This document shows positions 20,706 through 30,811 of a stretch of DNA of 64,000 nt, in pieces. The stretch comes from Leishmania martiniquensis (lineage: Eukaryota; Euglenozoa; Kinetoplastea; Trypanosomatida; Trypanosomatidae), in contig NC_090171.1 in NCBI RefSeq assembly GCF_017916325.1, positions 2,283,501 to 2,347,500 on the forward strand, in the 5' to 3' direction. The first letter of the stretch is position 1, and each line of letters starts with the position of its first letter. The notes beneath the pieces are model-generated. The model was not told where the DNA came from. It did no database searches and was given only the letters and a program-made list of their open reading frames with translations. A program made the translations under genes and the position numbers.

Positions 20706-22496
20706 GGCACCAGCGCATGCATACGCCAAAGGAAGAAAGCGGCGGGGACACGCACGCGTTGAAAAGCTGCGTGGCGCAAAGTCGCTTTGGTGCGAATCGG
20801 ACCTATTCCAGGGTCCACCTCAGTCCTCCGATCTCAGTATTGTGGGTGTGTGCTGGCGCTCCATCTGCATTGACGCTCAAGATGGCAAGGGAAGAGGAAG
20901 CCGGGGGGGGCGGGCGGGCGTTCCTCAATGAAGTATGCAGTACAGAAAGCGTAACAAAGTGCGTCAAACGGTGCGAGAGTGGTGAGAAAAGCAGCCATCG
21001 CCTGCCCACTGAAGGAAAGCCAACGCTGGCCGTGTACAGGCAATACATTTGTATCCATACGTCCTCTTTTTCCAACGCCTTCATCTCCTAACAACGTTAA
21101 TGGGGTAGATGAGATGCGAAGCAGCGTCGCTTCCCGCTACTAGCCAACAGCACGCTGCGTGGCCTGCGTCGCACCACCTGAACACAGGTTACCGTGCATC
21201 TCTGAATGCGGACAAGCGATTGTGAAAGGGAGTTCCTAACAAAGATCTGCTGCCCCACCTGTCATTCACCCCTGTTTCAGCGAGGTGGCAGCGCGTCCGA
21301 GGTGGCCAGCCGCTTCACGTCTCAGTACATCGTGCATGAGAAAGAGGATACGCAAGGGGGGTTGGTGGAGGAAGTAGTAAGGGCTCATGCACTCAAGAAG
21401 AGCATGGCGCTCGTCACACAAAGCACAAAAGAAGTGAAGAGAGTACGAAAACCATAGCCAGCGCTACCATACCGCGGCGGAGGGGGGTGCGGTGCGGCAG
21501 TGATGGGGGAGGGGGGCACACGGATACCGGCCTCAGGACACCCCCTCCTTTAAAAAAGGATGGAGATGGATGAAAAACACACACACACACACGAACGGAC
21601 AGACACACACCATGAGCGCGCGGGTACGCAGAGCCATGCACACAGGAGAGAGTACCCACCAGAGAGTCGCCTCTTTATACAGTAGTTCGATAGGCAGAGA
21701 CTCGTCCCAACCACCAGTTGTCGAATGACTTCTTGCCCCACGCTGTCGCGTGTTGTTGCTTCCTCGCCTCGACACCCTTCCGCTTAGCCGTCACGACGAT
21801 CACGACTATTGCCACTCTTTCTTTGGTGTGTGTGCATCCCCTTTTCCCATTCTTTTCTTCGCCCTCTGACTTTCGCTCCCACTTATCACGGTGAGCTACC
21901 GAGTGGAAAACGCAAAAAGAGAGCGAGAGAGAGAGGGGTCACACATAACAAAAGAGGGAGACCGCAGGAAAAAAAGGAAGACACTGACGGAGGCTGGCAG
22001 CGAGTGCAGGGGAGGGGAATGTGATGACACAGCAATAAGGCTGAGCAAGGGGCACGTATAGATCAGTATTGCTGCACGACGGCGCCAACGAGCACTAACA
22101 GAAGAACGACACCATCTGGATGTTGCAACCGAAGAATCCACACCCAGTCGGCGAAAGAGGGACAGCGGTTTAGGCAACCATGTCCACTGTAGGCCAATCA
22201 TCAAAGACTCATAAGCACGAGGAGAGATCCTCTCGTGGCGCTGAGGGTGCGCCGTTTGAATGCAGCCGCGCCTGTACCGTTGTGGCCTTGTCTGCTCGTA
22301 AGGCCTGACGCTGCGCTGGCACGTCGCTCGCTGTCCGCTTTCATGCGCTTCAGCATCGCCAACCCTTCTGTGAAACTCCTTTTGCTTTAGGCTCGCCGCA
22401 TTCCTTGAGCTTCAAAGCTGCTCGTCGCTCCACGCAGATGGGGACTCGTGGTGCCCCCCTCCCGCTTGGGTTGTTTCGTGAGTATTTCAGTCATCA
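20706..22496. other. Intergenic stretch, proximal part of the 6.7-kb gap
   Basis: No confident gene. Contains a CA run (21,577-21,592), GA-rich plus-strand runs (21.9-22.0 kb, pyrimidine on the transcribed strand) and a GC-richer patch at about 22,230-22,500 that could be a degenerate repeat. Confidence 0.5.
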
Positions 22497-22769
22497 CTAG
22501 GCGTTGCGGTGATCGACATTCAAGCAGGCAAGAGAAAGACACAGCATGTGGAACACTAGCGAGGGGCAGAGGCACAGAGAGACAGAGATAGAGAGAGAGA
22601 GACAGACACACAGACGACACCGCCAGTTCTCCCAGAAGTGAGCTTTTGGCGGATGCCTTCCAACCACGTGCTCGTGATCCATGCCACGAACAAATTTACC
22701 CTGCTGCATTCGGGGCGTTCTCTTCTCTCCCCTGCCGCGATACACGTCATCGCCGTGGATCGTGCCCAT
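22497..22769 (-). CDS. Candidate small protein gene (or remnant)
   Basis: A 90-codon open frame starting ATG at 22,769. The first about 50 residues (MGTIHGDDVYRGRG..., ending in HFWENWR) have balanced, hydrophilic, protein-like composition and GC-rich third positions. The same phase stays coding-like about 35 codons further upstream, to about 22,873. The last 40 residues come from a CT/TG microsatellite and look like read-in of a UTR. A strong pyrimidine tract (22,874-22,927 on the transcribed strand) is followed by the first AG at 22,860-22,861, after which this ATG is the first. That is what a short spliced gene would show. The loss of a clean stop and start suggests either a frameshifted relic or a real fast-evolving gene. 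Antisense frames are also open here. Confidence 0.35.
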   Translation of the reverse strand: MGTIHGDDVYRGRGEKRTPRMQQGKFVRGMDHEHVVGRHPPKAHFWENWRCRLCVCLSLSISVSLCLCPSLVFHMLCLSLACLNVDHRNA

Positions 22770-22873
22770 GCGCTTCTTCACCGATTCCCAATACCCTTCG
22801 CGTCCGCGCGCGCTCGTGCCTCGCGCCAGCACGGTAGTCGACGCCACTGTCCCTGGTCCCTCGACATAGAATA

Positions 22874-22927
22874 AGAGCGGAGAAAAAAAAGAAAGATGAA
22901 TATAAAAACAAAAAAGGAAAGAAGAAA
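22874..22927 (-). promoter_or_regulatory. Polypyrimidine tract in front of candidate small gene
   Basis: The plus strand is A/G-rich (about 85 percent purine by eye), giving long T/C runs on the transcribed strand, with an AG about a dozen bases beyond. Consistent with a trans-splice acceptor in the middle of a gap otherwise lacking a gene. Confidence 0.45.
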
Positions 22928-25900
22928 ACGAAACGAATTGGTAAGAGCCACGCAGACGAAGACAGACACACCTGGCAATGTCAAACAGAAGACGAAGAGA
23001 AAAAAAAGCAACAAAGCAGGCAGCGCCAAAGTAAGAGTAGTAAGGGGAAACAGAGATAGAGAGACTGAGACGGCCACAATAGACAGAGATGCGACGACGT
23101 ATATCACTGAAACCCATGAGATGTGTAACGCAGCATACGCAGCGACACGACAGGAGAGAGGGATGGGGGGGAGCAGCAAAACACACACACACACATGCCA
23201 GCAAAGGAAAGAGACAACCAGATGGTCAGCATCAACACCGAACGCGTCACAAGTGGCAGACCGCTGGCAAAGCTCAAGCCCCAACCGTAAGCGAAGCAGT
23301 TCTTGTGTGAGGCGCCCCTTCTCAGCCATACGACACGCCAAGCGAGCTCTGCGTCAGCCCGGGCTGCCATAGGTCGATCCCCTTGGGCAACGCACCGAAT
23401 CGGTGAACCGGGCACGCCCCTGCCTTAAACGCTGCTCACTTCTATGAGAAAAGAAAAGGTTGGGTGAGAAACGTTCAAGTCAAGCTAACACGTTGCGAAT
23501 GATATGCATCGCACAAGCAGCCTTGGCGTCGCAGGTCTCTGCGATGCTATGCCGTTCCGCACCCAACTGCTGACATCCGCGGTGGGATATCACTTTTACT
23601 TCCCTTCCTGGTATGTGTCTGGCCCTGCGTCACCGCCCGAAATGGGTCGGCCTTGACAAGGATAAGGATACGGTTTGGGTTGCCTCATGGAGAGCTGGAG
23701 TGGTGGTGCCGGAGATACAACGCTGCGGTGCCCCCACATCATCAGAGGCACAATGGACAAGCGGAAAGAAGAAAAGAAGGCAAAGAAATCCGCGTGGGAA
23801 GCGGCGTTCTGGCCCAAACTTCATCATCGCCATCACGCACAAATCAAAGCAAAGAGAGGACTGAAATGAAGGGACGGGAACGTACGGGTGACATGCACCG
23901 ATGCTCCAAGGACCACCACAGCCGCTGCCACCGACTACTGGTGGGGGCCGGTGCCATTGAAGAGCACACATGTATAGAAAAGCAGAGCAGAGAGAGAGGA
24001 AGCGAAGCGCCTCTCTGACCTTTGAGCGAAGAACGGAAAAGAATTCAGTTAAGTCCGCCCCCCCTCCCCCCTCTCCTCCCTCGTCAGAGAAGAAACGGTG
24101 AAGAGAGATACAAAGGGCAAAGAGAGGGGGAGGGGATGGCGATCTCGCCTTTGCTTTTCGGCCTTCAGTGTTCACTTTCGCACCTGTCAGCACCGGTGCA
24201 ATGCTGACACAGAACGCGAAGGAGGCGTTGGTGAAGGTGGGCTGAGCAGCGGGCAGCGAGCCTGGACCTCAAGCCGGTCATGTGTCACGGGCACACGATG
24301 AATGGCGCACGCCCCGTGTGTCAATCGACGTACCTCAGCGAGCTCTCCCTTGTGCTCCTCGTCTGCCCTACCCCCACCAGAAGTACAGCTACGTGTGCTC
24401 GTGAATCGTCGCCCAAGCGCTCTCCAAGCCGAACTCCACGTACACAGGGCGGAGGTCACTGAGAGCCGCGCTTCATGCTGAGCGAAGGAAAGAGAAACGG
24501 GAAAACAGCGAAGGCAAAGTGTCCCAGCATCGCACGGTCAACAGTGGGAACGTGAGACGTGAAAAAAAACAAAAAAGGGGGCAGCCAAAAGGATGCGAAG
24601 TGTTTCTCGTCGTCGTCGAGGCATTACTCAAACAGCGAAATGAGCGAGAGAAGAAGCGACACAACGACTAAAGAAAGAAAATAAAAAATAAAAAGCGAAG
24701 CACACGTGACATACTCCGCTCAATGCCCCCTTACGAGGCGAGAGAGAGCGAGAGAACACAAAAATGTGGGGATCGGGTGCATCACACGTGCCACACGGCC
24801 ATACATGGACCCCCTTCTTCTCCAAGCTGCTCTGCAAGATAGGATACGTCCAGAATGTCTCGTCCCTTTCGGAGTCCTCGCTTCTTCTATTCTACTCGCG
24901 CTTTTTTGTCGTTGTTCGCGGTCATTTTTTTTCGTGTGGTGGGAGATAGGACGTCGAGAAAGATTTGGCAGCATCTTATTTTGCAGCGAATCCGTTCCGC
25001 ACAGAACACGGCCCCCACCACATAGTTGAAAGCACACCGTCACACTTCGAGCACCGCCGTTGCACGGCAGCTGATATCCTTGCCGAAACACAACGTCGAC
25101 GGAAGAGAAAGAGAGGAAGAAAAGAAAGGAAGAGCAGGAGCCCTTCACTTTCGTTATCGCATCTCGACCGTTTCGGCTTCTTGTAGTGGACTTGGTAGGC
25201 CTTTGACAGAGGATGCCTCGTTGTTTCTCTTCTGTCAAAGGCGGATCACACATACACACACATACACACATTCACGGAATGATGCCCACTAATTAGATGC
25301 CATCTTTATCCAAAAAAAAAGGCGCGACTGGCAGACGGGGGAGTAATGCACTGCGAGTGCCTCTCAGGACGTCAAAGGGAGATAGAGAGAAGGGCAATAC
25401 AAATAGAACAGCCGAGACGCGCGAATGCTAAGGGATGGTGCGTCAGGACACAGAGTTGAGTAGTGCGAAAGGAAGCGTGTGGGTGAGGGGGGGCCAACAG
25501 AAAAGAAAAAAGAAACAACGCACGCCATTGGCTTCGGGAGTTCCCTGTTTTTTTTTCCATCCTGTGGCACTGCGAACTGTTTGGGAGAGCTCTCAGAGTA
25601 CAGGAAAGGAAAAATAGAAGATCCGCACCGGACAGCATCATGCACTTCATGTAATTTGGGAGGCGAGCGCGGAGGTGATGTTGCCGGGAGTCAGGGCGAG
25701 AAATAAGCACACGAGAAGTAGAGAGAGAGACAAGAAAAGAGGAGCACGCACACGCGACTCCGTATACCGAGCTTCATCGCTCCTGCGTAAAAACGTTCTC
25801 GTCTCCTATCTTGTGTGCTGTTCGCTGCACTTGCCTTGCCTCTTCTCACTCCTTTTCCGTGCCAATCGCATGTATATTTTCTCACTTTTTTTTTTGCGTC

Positions 25901-27401
25901 CTCTTCTTCTGCTGCTTTGCCACCGTCGCCTTTCGATTCTCCCCTGCCTCTTGTCCATTTCTAAAGACGTCGTGCTTGTGAATAAGTTCTTTTTGGTTTT
26001 CGTGTTTCCCATGCTGACGTCCCTCTTTTGGTATTTGTGTATGTGTGTCTGCGTAGACGGTTGCCTTTCTGCGTTCTTTTTCTTTTTTTCTTTTTTTTCT
26101 TTTTGATTGGTAAAACGAAGAAAAAGCCAATCGAAATAGAGCGCACAAACTGAAAAATAGTCCGCAAAAAAAAAAGAACGAACGTACATAGTAAACGCAA
26201 AAAAAAAAGAAATGCAATAAAACGCCCTGGAAAGATAAAAGAAGGGGCGAAAAGAGAAAAGGAGAGAGGAAGACGGAGGGGAATAGGGAGGGGGGAAGGG
26301 GAGGGAAGAGGGGAATCCGCAACAGAGCAAATAGGGGAGAAGAAAAAAACAAGCTGAAAAAGGTAAGAGAGATATCAAAGCACATTCGAAATACCCACAC
26401 ACACATAGAGAGAGAGAGCAGTGGTGCTCCCCCCTCTCTCTGTTTTTTTTCATTGCATACTTTTTGCCTTGTCGTTCCTTTTATTACTGTGTTTCTTGCA
26501 GTGGCTGTCAGCGCTAGTCTCGCGCTGCTTTTTTGAGAAACGGAGGAATCCAAGAGAGAGAGGGGGGAGGGGATGGAGAGAGGAGACGGCATCCTCAGAC
26601 CAAAAAAAAAAAACTGACAAAGTTGAGAGGAGAAACAGAAGAACAAACAAAAAAACGGACAGGAGAAACATAAGCAAAGGGGAAGAAAACATATAGGACG
26701 GCGAAGAAAAAGGCGTGAAGCACACCAGGTGTGAACACACACACACACACGCTAAATAAAAATTGGGGCGATGTGAAGGGGTGGCGTAATAAAAAGGGGA
26801 AAAAGAGAGGTGTGTGTGAAGAGGACAAAGGAAGCGTCTCACGTACTCTCTCATTCCCTCTTGTTCACGGGCTCCGTTGGCCGTCTACAGCCAATTCTTC
26901 TTCGCCGCTATTGCTGATCCATCCCATTCACTGCTGCTCTTATTTGTTGTCGCCGCACGACCTACACCTTTGAATCTTTCTGTGAGTGGAGACGAGGAGA
27001 ACGGAAAACTGAAAAAAAAGAGGCGGCGGAACGGTATTCTTAGGGAGGTCAGAGAAAGTGTGAATGACGTCAAAGAAGAAAAGAGAAGACGTCATCTCCG
27101 TTGAAACGACACATGGGAAAAAAATGCGGTAGCGTGACTTGTCTCAAAGGGAGAAAGGCAAGCGGAGAAATAGGAAGAGAGGGGGAGAGAGATGGAAACA
27201 AGCAAAGAAACGATGCTGCGTGAGAGCACGCACAGAGGCTTGTGCGTCTGGAGGATGTCATTGCTTCCTCCTTTCTTTTTTTCTTCTGTTGCCCGCTCAC
27301 GCTCGCGGGTGCCGCGGAAAAAAACAATTGAGCGACCTCCAACGGCAAGAAAGGTGAACGGCAGCAATACGCGCATCATCCTCCGCGTTGTTTGAGTATT
27401 C
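22928..27401. other. Intergenic stretch, distal part of the 6.7-kb gap
   Basis: No confident gene. Long open frames here (for example on the minus strand 25,806-26,748) are Phe/Ser/Leu-rich translations of pyrimidine tracts and not proteins. Notable content: a CA run (23,180-23,195); a strand-composition switch at about 26,105 (pyrimidine-rich to the left, purine-rich to the right on the plus strand); a G/A block at about 26,220-26,340; and a CA run (26,735-26,750). The predicted GDPD 3' UTR lies at the right end. Confidence 0.5.
25780..26750. repeat. Low-complexity pyrimidine/purine switch region
   Basis: On the plus strand about 25,780-26,105 is T/C-rich, and from 26,112 to about 26,750 it is A/G-rich. 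The switch point carries a small hairpin: GATTGG at 26,105-26,110 pairs with CCAATC at 26,127-26,132. Homopolymer T and A runs flank it. This could form triplex (H-DNA) or act as a splice/polyadenylation landmark. Function is not known. Confidence 0.6.
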
Positions 27402-28352
27402 TCACCGAGAGCCGCGCTCTTTAAGGTATGCGAGAAGCATCGCTGGTCGATCTGTCTGCATGACGCCGGCGCCGATGTGGTCCACGACGTAGCCCCAGTT
27501 GGCGTCCTTGTCGCGCAGCGCGTGATCGTCGCTGTAGCCGCCACAGGTGGTTGGCCAGATGGTGTTAATCCAGAGCGCCGCGCTGGATTCTTTGGCACTC
27601 TTCCGAATATACTGCAACACGTCGGCGTTTTCCTTGTGAAAGTTCACTTCGTACAGATCGTGGTTCTCGGCGAAGATGCGGTCGACGCTCTCGTATGTAG
27701 TTGTCTCTGTGACGTTCACAATAGGCATGAAAATAATGCGGTTGAGCACGTCCGTGGAGTACCGCTTGCACAGTTCATCGAAGGGGATCTCCGACTTTAA
27801 AATCGTCTGCTCCACCATGCCCGTCTTCACGAGGATTGGGTAGAGCTCATCCAGGTAGGCATCGGCTTTGTCCAGGTTGACAATAATGCGGTCCTTCGCG
27901 AGAAGCAGCACTTCCTCCACCGTCGGTACCGTGAACTCAGTCATGTTGCCAAGCCCATCCTTCAGACGCAACTCACGCACCTCGGCAAGGGTACGATCGC
28001 TGACTTTACCAGTACCGTTCGTCGTCCGATCCAGTGTCTCGTCGTGCATAAGGATAAGCGCGCCATCGCTCGTGCGCCAGACATCTACCTCGACAATGTC
28101 AGCACCCATTTGGATGCAGCTTTCCACGGCCTCAAGTGTGTTCTCTACGTAGTTGCGCCAGTCACCGCGGTGACAGGCGACGCAGACCGGGAAAGTGGAG
28201 TCAGGATAGTGGAGCGGGAGCCGCAAATGAGGGCGCCGGTTTACGGCATCTCGGATGAGCGACGGGTTGAGCAATTTGTTGTCGATCTGTCTTTCGCGAG
28301 GAGCACAGGCGCGCAGAAACCGCGGCTGAGACATAGCTGCTGTTGACGGCAT
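27402..28352 (-). CDS. Glycerophosphodiester phosphodiesterase (GDPD) family protein
   Basis: 316 residues with a near-complete GDPD TIM-barrel domain from about residue 55 to the end. Motifs: HRGDWRNYVENT (H61, the general acid/base, and the usual PENT changed to VENT), EVDVW with E88 and D90 (metal ligands), and HDETLDRTTNGTG with H103. Also TVEEVL and NLDKAD, corresponding to the Pro-T-LeE and later metal-site strands. Known members hydrolyse glycerophosphodiesters to glycerol-3-phosphate and an alcohol, with a divalent metal. No signal peptide or membrane segment is obvious, so probably cytosolic. The frame is open upstream to 28,673 but that part is low-complexity; the ATG at 28,352 (or 28,334) is preferred, with a pyrimidine tract at 28,479-28,501 behind it. 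Confidence 0.9.
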   Translation of the reverse strand: MPSTAAMSQPRFLRACAPRERQIDNKLLNPSLIRDAVNRRPHLRLPLHYPDSTFPVCVACHRGDWRNYVENTLEAVESCIQMGADIVEVDVWRTSDGALILMHDETLDRTTNGTGKVSDRTLAEVRELRLKDGLGNMTEFTVPTVEEVLLLAKDRIIVNLDKADAYLDELYPILVKTGMVEQTILKSEIPFDELCKRYSTDVLNRIIFMPIVNVTETTTYESVDRIFAENHDLYEVNFHKENADVLQYIRKSAKESSAALWINTIWPTTCGGYSDDHALRDKDANWGYVVDHIGAGVMQTDRPAMLLAYLKERGSR

Positions 28353-30811
28353 TGCAACAAGGAAGGTTTCTGAGAGTCGATGCAGCGAAGTTAGGAAAAA
28401 ATGACGTGAGAGAGCGGCCCAGACGCGAGGGTTTCGGCTCGGATAGGCGGCGGATGCGCTGTAATTGGCCTCAGTACGAAAAAGAGGAGAGGGGAGCGGC
28501 GTCTTTACCTTGGTGTACGAGAGGAGACTGCTGTGGGAAGGAGAAGGTGCTCGCGATGAGTGCGCTTCGTGGCTTCTTTTTCCTTGGTTCGGCGCGTTGG
28601 ATTCACAGAGAGAGCGGCTCAGGAGGTATGTGAGCACGGCTTGCGTGACATTGCCTGTGCGAATGGTCGTCAAGGAAGCAGCACCGACGGAGAGAGAAGG
28701 TGCGCGGGAAGAGCGGGTGCGGGGAGGAGTGAGAGAGAAAGGATGGTGATGAAAGGGAAGACTTCAGGGCGCTGAGAAGAAAAATTTCGCGGGTGCGGGG
28801 TTGGGCAGCGTTCGTCAACGCAGTAAGGTGAGGTGGCGCCATCAAGCGCAACGGCATAACCAAGCGTATGTACGAAGGAGAGCGCGAAACAGGGGCGTAC
28901 GTGAAGGTAGCGTGCATTTTCTGGCTAAGAAATACAACACAGCACCGCCAGAGGCGTGAGGCCCATGGTTGGATGTGCTTCTGCCGTGATGCGCCGCCCG
29001 AGCCCACGGCCAGCTGTAGAGCCCTCTCTCCCTTTCGAAAGAGGGATGCCGGATGCCGCTGAGGCCCGCCAAGGGCACCTTCCCACACGCGGCAGCCGAA
29101 TAGACGCGAACGAACAAATATCTCTGTGTCTCAGAAGGGACATGCCCCACCGAGCGCCAGCACACAGTTAGCCTGCAGGTGTAGGATGGGCCAGTTGCTG
29201 AGTGACCTCTCTACCTGGACACTAAGAAAAGAAGTCTGCATGCTCTCCGGGTGAGGAGTGCGTGAAGCCGGGATGGGGTATCCAGACACATGCACGTCTC
29301 ACGCGCGCACACACGAGCGCCGCAGGGAGGGTACACGAGCATAGGTGGAGTTAACGACTGAAGATGAGCGTGTATCGCCTCCCTCTCTCTGAGCGAACTT
29401 TTGTCGCTCACAAAGGTCCACACATTTATATACATATATGCACGCAGCTAGACATGCGTCTGAGCGCTAGGTGAATATGCAAGGATATTTTCGCCGCCAC
29501 CGCCATGCCCTCACATACGTACCATGAAACCCGCAGAGACGCCTCCAGTACTCACACGCACGCGGACGCACCGTCCAACGTGGAAACGGAGTCCAATCAG
29601 CAAAAGGTCAAAGGAGGCGAAACAGCACACGAAAAAAAACGTCTACCTGCGCCATGGCGAATGCGAGCGGACAGCTAAACACACAGAGGGAGTCACTCAT
29701 ACGATCGCGTCGGGGCGTTCACAGATTTCGAGAATGAGCGAAGAAAAACGTTACACGGCCGCATAGCATCGACACCAATGCGTAGTGCACCCTCGCTGCG
29801 TTGATGCCCATCTGGCGAATGGCGCAGCACGTCAGCAATTCCTCCCTTTTGTTTTTCTTTTCCTCCGCCTATTCTTGACAATAAGGCGTCCTGCCAACCG
29901 ATCGAAGTAAACGAAGACACATACAAAAATAAAAAAAAAAGAGCAGCAAAAACTCTAAGCACAATGCGGGAAGAGGTGAGGGCAACAAGGCAGCTCTCCA
30001 CCCACCCCCAAAAGGGCAAATGGCACGAGCAGACACACACACACAGTGCGCCAGACTGGGACTTCGCTACCATCGCGCCAGGGAGGGGGCGAGCATGAAA
30101 GACTCGTGCGCGTGGAGTAGTAGGCGCGCCAGCAGGGAAAAATGACAGCAAGAAGGAAACTATGTGTTCCTCTGGCCTCCGCGCACTAGTTGCACCCGCC
30201 ATGTCTTTCGCTCACCACCCCTCTCACCAACATATACGCACACAGGCATACTTTCATCCGCTGCCACCTCATATACTGCCTCGCTCGCCTTCTCTCGCAT
30301 GCAGCACCCACCGCGTCATACCTCTCCTGAGATTAAACAGGATAAAGGAAAGAAGAGCGAAAAAAAAGGGGGCAAAGTGACGGCGATACAGTACACAAAA
30401 GTGAAACCGTACTTGCCAGATGCGCGATGAAGCGAGAAGACAGCGCAGCTTCTATCACCCCCGCACCCCCCCAGCTGCCCCTCTCTCTTTCTCTCTCTCT
30501 GACGTCCACCACTTCAGCGAGAAATGAAACAGACATCCATTTGCCGGAAGCGACGAGTCGTCAAGAGAGCCAGAGTCGACGAAGCGGGGGCAGTCGTACA
30601 ATCTAGTATCTTTTTTTTGTAATTGTGGATGTATGTGCATGTTTATGTGTGTACGTGATCACAAATGCTTCACAATGGCACGCTCACATGTAGCCCCCGA
30701 CGAGAGCACGGGTCATGCTCGCAGACAAGGGACGCGCTGATGATGTACTGCGCAACCCCCCCTCCCTCTCTCCACGCGAGAAAACCTTGCAGCATCTCTC
30801 AGCCCGCCTAT
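28353..30811. other. Intergenic stretch (2.5 kb)
   Basis: Contains the GDPD 5' flank at the left and the 3' UTR of the J-like membrane protein at the right. No convincing gene. Short patches of higher GC content (about 28.95-29.17 kb) and pyrimidine runs are present. Open frames are short and compositional. Confidence 0.5.
28479..28501 (-). promoter_or_regulatory. Polypyrimidine tract upstream of the GDPD gene
   Basis: The GA-rich plus strand gives a CT tract about 130-150 bases before the GDPD ATG on the transcribed strand. Probable splice-acceptor signal. Confidence 0.45.

Noticed and set aside
25806..26748. Long minus-strand frames rich in Phe, Leu and Ser resembling multi-pass membrane proteins
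   Set aside because: They are translations of pyrimidine tracts; overlapping frames give the same false hydrophobicity.
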